Source: Fischerella sp. CENA71 | Lineage (GTDB): Bacteria; Cyanobacteriota; Cyanobacteriia; Cyanobacteriales; Nostocaceae | DNA length: 64,000 nucleotides | Assembly (NCBI GenBank): GCA_024239075.1 | Contig: JANBVI010000050.1 | Coordinates: 1-64,000, forward strand | Direction of reading: 5' to 3' | Shown here: positions 27,898 to 37,667 of the stretch, in pieces | How positions within the stretch are numbered: the first letter of the stretch is position 1 | How the letters are laid out: every line of letters begins with the position of its first letter | The notes under the pieces: model-generated | Told to the model about the DNA's origin: nothing | Database searches by the model: none | The model's input: only the letters and a program-made list of their open reading frames with translations | Position numbers and translations under genes: made by a program

Positions 27898-28590
27898 TCA
27901 AGGCATCCACTCCAAACCCACTCCTATACTACTATCTTGATCCTGTTGTGAAGTCCGTTGCTTAAAACCAGTAGATAGACGTAAATTACGTGTAACCGCA
28001 TAACCAATCGCAGCCGTTGTTAAACCTACTTCTTCTTCACTACCAGGAGAAATCCAGCTTTGAGTTACCGAAATATCGGCAGCACCACCACGAGATAATA
28101 CCAACAGCAACTTGATACCTATATTTACCCCATCTGTAGAATTATCACTAGTTCGTAAATACTGATATCCTACCAACGGCGCAAAGTTAACATAACTACC
28201 TAAAGGACGTAGATAATAATATAAATCAGCACCATAAGATTCATGCTTACCGTTGAATGATGACTCATACTCAGCACCCACGGTTAAACCACTCCGACTG
28301 ATAAATACATCTTCGACACTAAAATTTATTCCCCCTCCCTGTTCCTCAGAACTGAATCGAGAATAACCCAGCCGTATTTTAGTGCGAAAACTAGGATTAT
28401 TTTGGATTTCTGACAATACATTTGGTACTCGACGCCGCCAGCGTTGTAAAACTGGACTCTTTTTAATAATTTCTGGACTTATATCCAAATCCTGGGCAGA
28501 TTTACTAGGAGTTTCACACCAACCAGGGCTAGCTACCAAAAGTAAATTCATACCCAACCCTAAACAAAAAATAGACAACTGACCTCTCAT
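27898..28590 (-). CDS. Predicted secreted or outer-membrane beta-barrel protein
   Basis: A 230-residue protein with a signal peptide of about 25 residues (hydrophobic core, then SPGWCETP). The mature part alternates polar and hydrophobic residues in short strands separated by turns (YSRFSSEEQGGGINFSVEDV, GLTVGAEYESSF, SYGADLYYYL, SYVNFAPLVGYQYL, SIGVGLEWMP) and ends in an aromatic-rich strand. This pattern suggests a small outer-membrane beta barrel. I do not recognise a named family. An AAGGA precedes the ATG, inside a CCAAGAGACCAAGGACGCC-type repeat. It is convergent with the sensorless kinase; no functional link is evident. Confidence 0.7.
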   Translation of the reverse strand: MRGQLSIFCLGLGMNLLLVASPGWCETPSKSAQDLDISPEIIKKSPVLQRWRRRVPNVLSEIQNNPSFRTKIRLGYSRFSSEEQGGGINFSVEDVFISRSGLTVGAEYESSFNGKHESYGADLYYYLRPLGSYVNFAPLVGYQYLRTSDNSTDGVNIGIKLLLVLSRGGAADISVTQSWISPGSEEEVGLTTAAIGYAVTRNLRLSTGFKQRTSQQDQDSSIGVGLEWMP

Positions 28591-28622
28591 TCCTTGGCGT
28601 CCTTGGTCTCTTGGCGGTTAAT

Positions 28623-28656
28623 AAAAAAAGTGGTCCTGCATTCAGCAGAACCACTT
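28623..28656 (-). terminator. Rho-independent terminator of acsF
   Basis: On the minus strand AAGTGGTTCTGC pairs with GCAGGACCACTT around TGAAT and is followed directly by seven T residues. It lies 25 bp after the acsF stop. This is one of the clearest intrinsic terminators in the window. Confidence 0.88.
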
Positions 28657-28680
28657 AATTTTTAGCAAAACCTAGACAAC

Positions 28681-29757
28681 TTAGCGCACACTACCTTCAG
28701 CAGCAGCAGCATCAATAGGCTTGATGAAATACAAGCGCAGAGTTTGCCAACCATTAGAAATGTAATAGGGCAGCTTTTGGAAAAATTGTAAGAATTTAGG
28801 AGTGTTAGAATTCGCGATCGCTGTCAATTTTTCGTTATTCTTCACACAAATTTCCAAGCGATCGTAAAACTCTGGATTGTTAACATCCAGCATCACTGGG
28901 AACACCCGTCCAGCAGTTTCATTTGTCTTCTCAATCACATATTTGTCATATTCTCGCGCATCCAACCCAATAGAGGCGTAGAAGTCTTGACGCTGGATAT
29001 CATTGAGATACATTGTGGCAAATACTGAAAGCAAGAAGAATCGGCACCACAACCGCGCCTTCCAGTCATTTAAGATTTGTGGCTGTGCTTTCATCACAGC
29101 ATCAAAGAAATCACCGTGGCGGTTTTCATCTTGACACCAGTTTTCAAACCACCGGAAAATAGGATAAATTCGGTCTTCAGGATGTGCTTCCAAGTGGCGA
29201 TAAATTGTGATATAGCGCCAATAACCAATCTTTTCAGAAAGATAAGTAGCGTAAAAGATAAATTTTGGCTGGAAGTAGGTATAATTTTTGCTCTTAGTCA
29301 AAAATCCTAAATCCAAAGACAGGTTAAAATCTGCCAATGCTTTGTTCAAAAAACCAGCATGACGCGCTTCATCGCGCGACATTAGGTTAAAGCATTCTGC
29401 CAATACAGGGCTTTTGTCCTTGAGGCGCCGGCTGAGTTCTTTGTATAGCAAAAAGCCAGAAAATTCTGCCGTACAAGAACGCTCTAAAAATTCAACAAAT
29501 AAGCGGCGAGTATCCCCGTCAATATGATCCCAGGATTGTTCAAAGTCCACATCCCGAACAAAGTGATGACGGTTGTAGTCAGCGCGGAACTCTTCTAGGA
29601 TGGCTCTCAACTCGTCTTCGTTGACGGAGATATCCATCCGCGCCATCGCATCAAAGTCTGTGGTGTAAAACCGGGGTGTTAACAGGGTTTCTTTTGCCGG
29701 GACTTTAATTCCCGGACGCAATTCTTCAAAACCTGGTTTTTTTAGGGAATCTACCAT
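28681..29757 (-). CDS. acsF: Mg-protoporphyrin IX monomethyl ester oxidative cyclase
   Basis: A 358-residue aerobic cyclase that forms the isocyclic ring of chlorophyll (Mg-protoporphyrin monomethyl ester to divinyl protochlorophyllide) using O2 and a di-iron site. Carboxylate/His ligands appear in [22 protein letters not shown] and [12 protein letters not shown]. The N-terminal [20 protein letters not shown] is the standard cyanobacterial start, so I use the ATG at 29757 instead of one 12 codons earlier. It has its own strong terminator. Cyanobacteria may have a second, low-oxygen copy; nothing in this sequence identifies which type this is. Confidence 0.97.
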   Translation of the reverse strand: MVDSLKKPGFEELRPGIKVPAKETLLTPRFYTTDFDAMARMDISVNEDELRAILEEFRADYNRHHFVRDVDFEQSWDHIDGDTRRLFVEFLERSCTAEFSGFLLYKELSRRLKDKSPVLAECFNLMSRDEARHAGFLNKALADFNLSLDLGFLTKSKNYTYFQPKFIFYATYLSEKIGYWRYITIYRHLEAHPEDRIYPIFRWFENWCQDENRHGDFFDAVMKAQPQILNDWKARLWCRFFLLSVFATMYLNDIQRQDFYASIGLDAREYDKYVIEKTNETAGRVFPVMLDVNNPEFYDRLEICVKNNEKLTAIANSNTPKFLQFFQKLPYYISNGWQTLRLYFIKPIDAAAAEGSVR

Positions 29758-29980
29758 GTTGTGATTGCTCTTGTGTCTTTTTTTATTGTTCAATGCCCTA
29801 GAAAGCCAAGGTTTTTGCTTTCAGGCGGTGCAACAGACAGAATAATGCATTTTGTGTATTAAAAATCAGTCTAACAAGGCATGGCGTAACAGTAGAAGGA
29901 TAAAACGTTAAGAGTTGCAACAAATTTCGGGGTTAGGGATCGGGGAAAGGGGATCGGCGATTGGCCATTGGGCATGAATT

Positions 29981-30009
29981 AGTGAACAGTTAACTATTAA
30001 CTGTTCACT
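29981..30009. repeat. Perfect 13-bp hairpin (AGTGAACAGTTAA)
   Basis: AGTGAACAGTTAA, a 3-nt loop, and TTAACTGTTCACT, located 9 bp beyond the FG-GAP gene stop (minus strand). It may act as a terminator, but the same words (GTTAACTGTTCACTG) recur at 31937-31957 after the second FG-GAP gene, so it is also a dispersed repeat. Confidence 0.7.
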
Positions 30010-30017
30010 GGTAACTG

Positions 30018-31217
30018 TTAAAAAACGCTCCACTCAGTACCAACTTGCGGTAGAAACGTACCATTAGCAGTTGTGCCATTCATAAACCAAACAGCAACTT
30101 CACCGGTTTCACCATTACGCCAGAAGACATCTGTCTTGCCATCACCATCATAGTCGCCGATGCTTGGTTGCCAAGATGCACTAGTCGCAGGTAAGAAAGC
30201 CGCAGTTCCTACTGATGTACCATCCATTAACCAAGCGGTGTTTTCGCCAGTTGTCTGATTGTGCCAAAATACATCTGTCTTACCATCGCCGTTGAAGTCT
30301 CCAATAGAAGGTTTCCAAGCAGAGTCTTGTTTCGATAAATTACCTTCACTGATGAAGATACCGTTCATCAACCAAACTTTATTCTCGCCTGTTTCGTAGT
30401 TACGCCAGAGGATATCACTGTTACCATCGTTATTGAAGTCACCAACATTGGCTTCCCAGTTACCTTCCAATGTGCTTAGAGCATATTCTGATGTATTTGT
30501 GCCATTCATGAACCAGACTTTATTTTCACCGGTGATATTATTGCGCCAAAAAATATCGTTTTTGCCATCACCGTTAAAATCAACGATGCTAGAAGTCCAG
30601 GTTGTGTCAGTGGTAGGTAAAAAAGCAGCAGTTGTGACATTTGTACCATCCATCAACCAGGTAGCATTTTCTCCAGTCTGAGTATTACGCCACAACACAT
30701 CACTCTTACCATCACCATTAAAATCTGCAATGTTGTAAGTCCAAGCTGGGCTAATTGTTTGTACAGTAGCTTGAGAAGCAATGTTTGTGCCATCCATTAA
30801 CCAAATCACATTTTCACCGCTATTTTTATTGCGCCAAAAGATATCAGTTTTGCCATCGCGGTTAAAATCGGCATAAGTAAAGTCCCAGGATGCATCTACT
30901 GTAGTTATATTAGATGCTCTAGGATTGCTGCCATCCATCAGCCAAATTGCAGTTTCACCTGTTTGAGAGTTACGCCAAAATTTATCAGCTTTGCCATCTC
31001 CATTGAAATCTGCAACAATGGCTGCATTGCTGAATCTAGAATTAGGATTAGGGTTTTTTGCTGCTACTAAAGATTGGTTTTCATCATTTGAGCTTGAAGA
31101 ACGTCCCAGGCTAAAATTAAGATTGGGAACAGTATTGTTATCAAAAATATTTGTGGAAGCATATTTTGAGGCGCTAGTTTCTATAGACAAATTCGAGGGC
31201 GAATTAGAGTTAGACAT
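30018..31217 (-). CDS. FG-GAP/VCBS repeat protein 1 (predicted seven-bladed propeller)
   Basis: A 399-residue protein. Residues 1-65 are Ser/Asn-rich and look disordered; the rest consists of seven 46-48 residue repeats with the consensus DFNGDGKTDIFWRN, TGEN, VWLMDGT. The DxNxDG loops are calcium-binding EF-like/FG-GAP loops, and seven copies predict a closed propeller. There is no Sec signal peptide and no membrane segment, so export, if any, would need a type I or other leaderless route. A close paralogue lies 750 bp upstream on the same strand, evidently by duplication. Molecular function is unknown; adhesion or extracellular matrix is a guess based on the fold. Confidence 0.85.
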   Translation of the reverse strand: MSNSNSPSNLSIETSASKYASTNIFDNNTVPNLNFSLGRSSSSNDENQSLVAAKNPNPNSRFSNAAIVADFNGDGKADKFWRNSQTGETAIWLMDGSNPRASNITTVDASWDFTYADFNRDGKTDIFWRNKNSGENVIWLMDGTNIASQATVQTISPAWTYNIADFNGDGKSDVLWRNTQTGENATWLMDGTNVTTAAFLPTTDTTWTSSIVDFNGDGKNDIFWRNNITGENKVWFMNGTNTSEYALSTLEGNWEANVGDFNNDGNSDILWRNYETGENKVWLMNGIFISEGNLSKQDSAWKPSIGDFNGDGKTDVFWHNQTTGENTAWLMDGTSVGTAAFLPATSASWQPSIGDYDGDGKTDVFWRNGETGEVAVWFMNGTTANGTFLPQVGTEWSVF

Positions 31218-31960
31218 ACTGTTTCTTTATTACTAGTACAGGTCGGCAGAGTCTTATTTGTAATTTGAAATTCCCAATTAATATTTGAGAATTGCAAATG
31301 TACAATAGTTCATCAAATTTTCATCTATTGCTCATATTATTTTTGTCAAAACATAACATCTAACACTTTTAATAATGTTGTCTATGATTAACAGTTTTGA
31401 AACTCAAAAATTCATTTAATAAGCTACAAATGATAATATTTGATGAATGCTTATAGATAACATCTATATTCAGAGTACAGAAGCTCAATTTCTCTAATAG
31501 TTCAGTGATATTATTGTGCAGAAATGATTTAGAAATGCTATTGAAATGATCACATTTTAATGTGTTTAAACATTGACAGAAGGCAACACCAAAAACTTCA
31601 TCTCATAAGCGGGTGGTAGATGCATTGATACTTGCACAAAATTGCGATCGCTCTAGTGATCTGTCCCATTAGTTATGAGGTGTTCGTAGTGAGCGATTTA
31701 TCGCTCAATTTTTAAGGACTAAAGTCCTTACTACGAACTTATACAACTCATCTAGCCAAGAAATAAATTTCTTGGGGGTTCAAAAAATAGGTGCAATATG
31801 TGACACCAAGAATCTCCAAGAAAATTACCCGCTATGAATGAAAATCTTTAGGCAGTGTGGATCGTTATTTCAGCGCTTATTGTCAACGAGCAGTTATCAG
31901 TTATCAGTTATCAGTTATCAAATTAAATAATTTACCGTTAACTGTTAACTGTTCACTGAA
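31218..31960. other. Spacer between the two FG-GAP genes
   Basis: 743 bp without a gene. It carries one copy of the three-way-junction repeat (31682-31738) and a heptamer array CAGTTAT (31891-31920) followed by GTTAACTGTTAACTG words next to the downstream stop of the second FG-GAP gene. The AT-rich part near 31218-31300 should hold the promoter of FG-GAP gene 1. Confidence 0.6.
31682..31738. repeat. Three-way-junction repeat, copy 1
   Basis: GTTCGTAGT (31682-31690) pairs with ACTACGAAC (31730-31738). Between them lie two hairpins, GAGCGATTTATCGCTC (31691-31706) and AAGGACTAAAGTCCTT (31714-31729). In other copies the first hairpin has a different sequence but still pairs, evidence that structure is conserved. 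Confidence 0.85.
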
Positions 31961-33145
31961 CTAAAAGGTATACCATTCTTTGCCAAGTGTAGGTAGAGCG
32001 GTAGGAGTAGAATCAGTGCCAGTTACAATCACAACGGCGTTTTCACCTGTTTCGTAATTCCGCCAGAAGATGTCGGTTTTACCATCGCCATTGGTATCGC
32101 TGATACTGGGTACCCAAGCACCACTGGGTGCATCCGCAGCAACTGTAGTCAGAACATTGCTACCATCCATGATCCATATCTGGTTCTTACCAGTTTCCTG
32201 GTTGTACCACAAGATATCGGTCTTACCATTACCGTCAAAATCACCAATTAACGGTTTCCAACTAGAACCTTCGAGCGTAGGTAGAGCAGTGTCACTAGCA
32301 ACTGTTGTACCATTCATTAACCAAACTTTGTTCTCGCCTGTGGCTTTGTTGCGCCAGAGAATATCGGTTTGGTAATTGAGGTCAAAATCACCCAAAGTAG
32401 CTTCCCATTCTGTGCCTAGTGTGGGTAAAGATGCACCAGTGGCGTTTGTACCATCCATTGTCCAGACAGCATTTTCACCTGTGGCTGTATTGCGCCAGAA
32501 GATATCTGTCTTACCGTCGCTGTTGATATCAACAATGTTGGCTGTCCAGTTGGAATCAACAGTTTGGAGAAAAGATGGGGTGGTGACTTGGGTTCCATCC
32601 ATTAACCAAGCTGCGTTTTCGCCGGTTGTTTTATTCCGCCAGAGGATGTCAGTTTTGCGATCGCCATTGAAATCTGCAATCACTGGTGTCCAGTCTGGAC
32701 TTAGTGTTGCTAAGGAAGCTTCAGAGACAACAGTTTGTCCATCCATCAGCCAAACCTGGTTTTCACCTGTGGCTTTGTTGTACCAGAGTAAGTCTGTTTT
32801 GTCATCACCGTTGAAATCGGCGATTTTAACATCCCACTCTGTACCCATTGTCTTGGCAAAATCCGCAGAGGCGACATTTGTACCATCCATCAACCAAATG
32901 GCATTTTCACCAGTTTGAGAGTTACGCCAGAACTTGTCGTTTTTACCATCACCGTTGAAATCGGCTACAATTGCCGCACTCGTGAATACAGGATTAGGAT
33001 TTTGCAGATTCGGAAGCTCAAGCTGAGAGTTTGCATCCGAAGAACTCCTGTAGCCTGAGTATGTCTCTGTCTGTAATTGATTTTTGCTTGTGTATTTGTC
33101 TGTTGAGATTGGAGCGCTACTAGAAGTAGAAATCTGATCGGACAT
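31961..33145 (-). CDS. FG-GAP/VCBS repeat protein 2 (predicted seven-bladed propeller)
   Basis: A 394-residue paralogue of the preceding FG-GAP protein, with the same layout: a Ser/Thr-rich N-terminal tail followed by seven repeats of about 47 residues (ADFNGDGKNDKFWRN, WLMDGT and so on). Some loops are degenerate (DFDLNYQTD in repeat 5, DFNGDRKTD in repeat 3), so not every calcium site is intact. No signal peptide or membrane anchor is visible. I use the ATG at 33145 (MSDQIST) instead of a TTG six codons upstream. The tandem pair probably arose by duplication and then diverged; role unknown. Confidence 0.85.
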   Translation of the reverse strand: MSDQISTSSSAPISTDKYTSKNQLQTETYSGYRSSSDANSQLELPNLQNPNPVFTSAAIVADFNGDGKNDKFWRNSQTGENAIWLMDGTNVASADFAKTMGTEWDVKIADFNGDDKTDLLWYNKATGENQVWLMDGQTVVSEASLATLSPDWTPVIADFNGDRKTDILWRNKTTGENAAWLMDGTQVTTPSFLQTVDSNWTANIVDINSDGKTDIFWRNTATGENAVWTMDGTNATGASLPTLGTEWEATLGDFDLNYQTDILWRNKATGENKVWLMNGTTVASDTALPTLEGSSWKPLIGDFDGNGKTDILWYNQETGKNQIWIMDGSNVLTTVAADAPSGAWVPSISDTNGDGKTDIFWRNYETGENAVVIVTGTDSTPTALPTLGKEWYTF

Positions 33146-33672
33146 GGCGTGTGTTTGAGACAAGTGGTCATAAACCTTTTAACTGTTTTTTTATTTGAGA
33201 TTCAAGTGTTAGTTAATAACATATCTTGCTTCTTAAGATTTTCTTAACAAGTGTCATGCTTTGCCTAAATTTAAAGCCTTTTCTAGCTATTTTCTGAAAA
33301 AAAAACAAGTACAAGATAATCACTTTTGTGAGATGTTAATGCTAATTATAAACAAATTGTTAACTAAACAAACATCTATAAATTATCAACTGTTTTTATA
33401 TGGAGTTTAAGAGTTAAATAATAAACATGTACTAAATTTTTCTGAGTATTTATTATTTTTTATACACTTATATATTTATAGGATTTTAAGTTTGTAGTAA
33501 GTGGCTCTAGCCCTGATCATGAAAACTTTAGTCCTGACTACAAACAGAAAAAGAGAATTGTATGTAATACCTGCATAAGTTCTAATTTAATTAGAATAGG
33601 GATTGAAACTTGTCAACAACTTGAGATACAGCGATTAAGCTAGAAAATAGGAATATCAACAGGGAGACGAAT
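33146..33672. other. Divergent spacer between FG-GAP gene 2 and a hydrolase
   Basis: A 527-bp, very AT-rich region that should contain the FG-GAP gene 2 promoter (minus) and the hydrolase promoter (plus). It also holds a decayed three-way-junction repeat at 33491-33545. AGGGAG at 33661-33666 is the ribosome-binding site for the hydrolase. No gene seen. Confidence 0.5.
33491..33545. repeat. Three-way-junction repeat, diverged copy 2
   Basis: The outer arms TTTGTAGT (33491-33498) and ACTACAAA (33537-33544) are perfect complements. The inner arms (GGCTCTAGCC and AACTTTAGTCCTG) retain the repeat words, but their pairing is only partly intact. Confidence 0.7.
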
Positions 33673-34596
33673 GTGAACAGTATAGTTCACTGGCAACAAA
33701 GAGTAGGGAATCAAAGAGACTGGGTATGGCGGGGTTGGCAAACTCGCTATACTTATATTCGCTCTAGCCAAAATCACCGCAACTCAACCCCCCTAATTTT
33801 GCTGCACGGGTTTGGTGCTTCCATAGGACATTGGCGACACAATTTAGAAGTATTGGCACAACAGCATACAGTCTACGCGCTAGACATGTTGGGTTTTGGT
33901 GCTTCCGAAAAAGCTTGTGCAAATTATAATATTATGCTTTGGGTAGAACAGGTTTATGACTTTTGGAAAACATTTATCCGTCAGCCTGTAATCTTAGTAG
34001 GTAACTCTCTCGGTTCACTGGTTTCCTTAGCTGCGGCTGCTACTTATCCAGAGATGGTACAGGGTGTGGTGATGATGAGTTTACCAGATCCATCTTTAGA
34101 GCAAGAAGCGATTCCTGCTTTTCTACATCCTGTTGTTGCCACAATTAAAAATATGGTGGCTTCGCCATTATTAATGAAACCTCTATTTTATTTTGTTCGC
34201 CGACCAAATATACTACGACGTTGGGCTGCTCTTGCCTACGCTAACCCAGAAGCGATTACCGATGAACTAGTAGAAATATTAGCAGGGCCTCCCCAAGACA
34301 GAGGTTCGGCGCGTGCTTTTAGTGCTTTATTTAAAGCAACAATTAGTGCCAACTTGGGCATGAGTGTCAAGTCTATGTTGCCTAACTTAACAATTCCCAT
34401 GTTGTTAATTTGGGGACAAAAAGATAAATTTGTGCCGCCAGCACTAGCTAATGAATTTGTTCAGTATAACGAAAATTTACAATTGCTAAGTATAGAAGAT
34501 GTTGGTCATTGTCCCCACGATGAAAATCCAGAAATTATCAACCAAGCAATTTTAGATTGGATTAATTCACTCTCGCGATCGCCAAAACAAAAGTAA
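33673..34596 (+). CDS. Alpha/beta-fold hydrolase
   Basis: A 307-residue cytosolic hydrolase with no signal peptide. Hallmarks are LILLHGFGASIGHWR (oxyanion HG), the nucleophile elbow GNSLGS with Ser near residue 115, LLIWGQKDKFVPP carrying the acid, and the catalytic His in VGHCPHDE. It closely resembles the hydrolase at 60738-61655 (shared GASxxHWRxN, ExxGHCPxDE), a group widespread in cyanobacteria and plastids with pheophytinase-like or esterase annotations; no substrate can be stated. The GTG start is preceded by AGGGAG. It is followed, after a repeat-rich gap, by a type II thioesterase. Confidence 0.88.
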   Translation: MNSIVHWQQRVGNQRDWVWRGWQTRYTYIRSSQNHRNSTPLILLHGFGASIGHWRHNLEVLAQQHTVYALDMLGFGASEKACANYNIMLWVEQVYDFWKTFIRQPVILVGNSLGSLVSLAAAATYPEMVQGVVMMSLPDPSLEQEAIPAFLHPVVATIKNMVASPLLMKPLFYFVRRPNILRRWAALAYANPEAITDELVEILAGPPQDRGSARAFSALFKATISANLGMSVKSMLPNLTIPMLLIWGQKDKFVPPALANEFVQYNENLQLLSIEDVGHCPHDENPEIINQAILDWINSLSRSPKQK

Positions 34597-34766
34597 CTCT
34601 GTACTAGATATTGGTTCAGTTCAAAAGTGTTAAATTGTTCAGTCTGTAGTGAGCGCTACCCTGCGGTAACACTGCACGTACAGCGCTAAAGCATGATATA
34701 TTAAACCAGCCAAAAATCAATTTTTTATAAGCTAGATGTCTCCGCACGAGCAAAAATAGTAGCAAG

Positions 34767-35528
34767 ATGTCCAACACTTCAAATCTAGATTCTTGGTTTA
34801 TTTGCCCTAAACCGAATCCAGAAGCCAAAATTCGCTTATTTTGTTTTCCCTATGCTGGTGGTAGCGCAAATATCTTTCGTAGCTGGTCAAATCATCTTCC
34901 AGCAACCGTAGAAATTTGTGCGATCGAGCTTCCTGGTAGAGGAATGCGGATCAAGTTGCCTTCATTCACTCAATTAGAACCTCTAGTCACAGAGTTAGCA
35001 ACTGTTTTTAAACCAAACTTAGACAAACCATTTGCTTTCTTTGGTCACAGTATGGGCGGGCTTGTGAGTTTTGAACTTGCTCGTCTACTTCGCAAACAAT
35101 ATGGTGTAAAACCGAGTCATCTGTTTGTATCAGCTCGCCGCGCACCCCAACTTGTTGAGAATAAACCACCTATTCACAGCTTACCAGAGGCAGAGTTTAT
35201 TGAAGAATTACGGCGTTTAAATGGCACTCCAGAAGATTTACTAAAAAATGATGAACTTATGCAATTATTCATGCCGATTCTACGGGCAGATTTTGCAGTA
35301 CTAGAAACTTATATTTACAATCAAGAAACACCACTTGATTGTCCTATTACTGCTTTTGGTGGTTGGCAAGATCAAGAAGCTACTCATGATCAAATTCAAG
35401 CATGGCAGGAGCAAACAAGCGCTTCTTTCTCATTACATATGCTCCCTGGAGACCACTTTTTTTTGCACTCATTTCAGTCATTTTTACTAGAGATTATTTA
35501 TCAGAAAATAAATGATATCAATCCCTAA
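34767..35528 (+). CDS. Type II thioesterase (alpha/beta hydrolase)
   Basis: A 253-residue protein of the GrsT/TesA family that releases wrongly loaded acyl groups from carrier proteins of polyketide or nonribosomal peptide synthases. Motifs are LFCFPYAGGSANIFRSW, ELPGRGMR, the nucleophile elbow FFGHSMGGL (Ser near residue 96), and the catalytic His in LPGDHFFLH. Length is normal. No synthase is present in this window, so its partner must be elsewhere; the solitary ketoacyl synthase at 2206 is too distant to be considered linked. The ATG start at 34767 is convincing, though no strong ribosome-binding site is visible. Confidence 0.92.
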   Translation: MSNTSNLDSWFICPKPNPEAKIRLFCFPYAGGSANIFRSWSNHLPATVEICAIELPGRGMRIKLPSFTQLEPLVTELATVFKPNLDKPFAFFGHSMGGLVSFELARLLRKQYGVKPSHLFVSARRAPQLVENKPPIHSLPEAEFIEELRRLNGTPEDLLKNDELMQLFMPILRADFAVLETYIYNQETPLDCPITAFGGWQDQEATHDQIQAWQEQTSASFSLHMLPGDHFFLHSFQSFLLEIIYQKINDINP

Positions 35529-35608
35529 TAGGGATTAAGCTCACTGGCAAAGTCAATCTTGACTGTGAAAAAAGTAGGCTCAAAATCATTCCTAATAATT
35601 ATATTCAA

Positions 35609-35719
35609 AGTTAGCGTCAACCGATTGTAAGTTGTGAAGAAGTTAAAAATTAGAACCAAATAAAACTTTCTGTGATTCAATTTTTATCCTTGATCAAAAC
35701 CTATAGGTTGACGCTAACT
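35609..35719. mobile_element. Candidate miniature element with 14-bp inverted ends
   Basis: AGTTAGCGTCAACC (35609-35622) is the exact reverse complement of GGTTGACGCTAACT (35706-35719), bounding a 111-bp AT-rich non-coding interval between the convergent thioesterase and beta-helix genes. Size and perfect ends fit a miniature inverted-repeat element; a target duplication is not obvious. Confidence 0.55.
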
Positions 35720-35765
35720 CTGTTAAATCATTTGTTACTTAATAACACATTAATTTTGTGATTCC

Positions 35766-37667
35766 TCAACTACTAACCGTAACATTCTTGGGGATTAATA
35801 CATTTTGAGACTGACTAGAGTCTAGAAGCTGATTGGGGTCAACATTAATAGATGCGCCTAAGCCTGGTTGGCGTGATCTGATGTATTCGCTAAAAAGATT
35901 GTGGCCAGAAGACTTAGATTTATTCCAATTTTGGCTATCATTGATCACACCATTTGTAGAATTGGAATTTGGGATGGTGTTATCCTCTGCTGATGTATTT
36001 GAGTAGATCAATCCATCGCTACCTGTTGCATCCGTTGACTGCGTATAAGTAGAATCACCAATTAAAATGTCATTATTGTTATTAGTAACCAACTGAGTAT
36101 TATTGTTACTTCCGGTTAATACATCGTTACTTTCAACATTGTTAGTAATGTTATTTTGTGATGAAGATGTGTTACTCAGTAAAGGATCTTCTGAACTGGA
36201 TTGGGGAGATGCAGTGACAACCATCTCAAATGCTCCAATATCAGGTTGACTATCTCTGCTGCTCCCTAGTTGGTCAGTAGTGGGTATACCGCTTACTGTG
36301 ACACCACTGTTAATAGCAGGACTACCTGATAAAAGGGGATGTACTAGAACTCCTCCAATATCTTGTAAAGGACCAATCAGAGGATCAACAATTTGACTAC
36401 CTGCGACAACTTGACCACCGAACTTTGGTCCTGGAAATTCGATATTACCGCCGCCATCCTGTAGTTGATATCCAACCTGTTGTTGTGAAGGGTCGCTAGA
36501 AGTATTATAGGCAACAATCGAGTTGGTGAGGGTAACTGCTTGTGTTGGACTGTGGGTCCAAAATGCCCCATTTGCCCGTCCGGCTTCGTTATAGACGATA
36601 GTTGAATTAGTAATGTTGACGGGTACAGATTCGTCAGTGTTAATAAACACCGCTCCGCCAGCATCTTCAATTGCCTTATTTCCAGAAAAGGTGGTGTTGG
36701 TGATGTTGACTGGCGAAGAGCCATCTATCCATAAACCTCCACCCTGCTTTGCCGCTGTATTGTTGGCAACGGTGACATCGTTCATGATGAGTTCACCGTG
36801 AACTACCAGTCCACCTCCTCGACCTATGCCGTTAGTATCAAAATCTGCTGTATTACCAACAATGCTGCTGTCTTCGATAACTATCTTGTCTGAACCGTAA
36901 CCCCAGAAATAAATTGCACCACCCTGTCCTGTGGTATGATTGTTCTCAAACTGAGAGTTACGAATTGTGAGTGTGCCTCCGACAGTAGAACCGGGACCTA
37001 CTGGGTTTGCTCCATCGCTAAAGATTGCGCCACCATTACTTTCTGAACTATTGTTAAGAAAAACTGAGTTTTCTACGGTTACTTCACCTAACAGGTTGTA
37101 TATTGCTCCACCACTGATACCTTTGTTATTGGTGAATTCGCAATCTTTAACAACAAGTACACCGGAACCATAAGTACCGATCGCCCCACCGCTAAATCCA
37201 GAATCTCCTAGAGTGCCATTGTTATTGTCAAAGCTGCTACCAAGTACTGTCGCTTTACTGCCGTGACCAACATAGATAGCTCCGTCTTGCCAAGCGCTAT
37301 TGTTGTTAAAATTACAGTTCTCTACCTGAATTGTGCCATAGTCCCAGACTGCGATCGCACCACCTCTCCCGTCTGTTCCTGTCGCCAAACCGTTGGTGAG
37401 GGTGAGGTTTTTTACTGTAGCATTGACATAACTGCATACAGAAAATATCCGTGTACTATTATTGCCGCTAATTGTTAAATTTTCTGCCCCTCCACCATCA
37501 ATTGTTACGTCTTTTGCAATGGGAATTTCTCCACTAGTCAGTGTGATCGTCTGATTGGCAAGACTGGGATCAAACTTGATGATGTCTCCTGCTTGAGCAG
37601 ATGCGAGCGCTGCTCGTAAAGAACCTTCTCCACTGTCTGCATTGTTGGTAACGTTAATGATAGCCAT
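35766..37667 (-). CDS. Right-handed beta-helix repeat protein, leaderless
   Basis: A 633-residue protein. It begins with INVTNNADSGEGSLRAAL, the short module that opens many bacterial polymorphic surface and choice-of-anchor-Q beta-helix proteins. About 400 residues of beta-helix coils follow (GGAI repeats: GGAIAVWDYGTI, GGAIYNLLGEV, GGAIFSDG, GGAIYFWG, GGGLVVHGE, GGGLWIDGS). The C-terminal third (from about 480) is Ser/Asn-rich and low-complexity. I start at the ATG 37667, with AAGGGA 10 nt upstream; a longer frame from 37754 adds an unlikely N-terminus. No signal peptide is present, so secretion would be by a leaderless route; role unknown, probably cell surface or matrix. Confidence 0.82.
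   Translation of the reverse strand: MAIINVTNNADSGEGSLRAALASAQAGDIIKFDPSLANQTITLTSGEIPIAKDVTIDGGGAENLTISGNNSTRIFSVCSYVNATVKNLTLTNGLATGTDGRGGAIAVWDYGTIQVENCNFNNNSAWQDGAIYVGHGSKATVLGSSFDNNNGTLGDSGFSGGAIGTYGSGVLVVKDCEFTNNKGISGGAIYNLLGEVTVENSVFLNNSSESNGGAIFSDGANPVGPGSTVGGTLTIRNSQFENNHTTGQGGAIYFWGYGSDKIVIEDSSIVGNTADFDTNGIGRGGGLVVHGELIMNDVTVANNTAAKQGGGLWIDGSSPVNITNTTFSGNKAIEDAGGAVFINTDESVPVNITNSTIVYNEAGRANGAFWTHSPTQAVTLTNSIVAYNTSSDPSQQQVGYQLQDGGGNIEFPGPKFGGQVVAGSQIVDPLIGPLQDIGGVLVHPLLSGSPAINSGVTVSGIPTTDQLGSSRDSQPDIGAFEMVVTASPQSSSEDPLLSNTSSSQNNITNNVESNDVLTGSNNNTQLVTNNNNDILIGDSTYTQSTDATGSDGLIYSNTSAEDNTIPNSNSTNGVINDSQNWNKSKSSGHNLFSEYIRSRQPGLGASINVDPNQLLDSSQSQNVLIPKNVTVSS

Noticed and set aside
32376-32918. 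180-codon open frame on the plus strand within FG-GAP gene 2
   Set aside because: It is antisense to the repeated FG-GAP codons; repeat periodicity opens the complementary frame. No start signal or domain.
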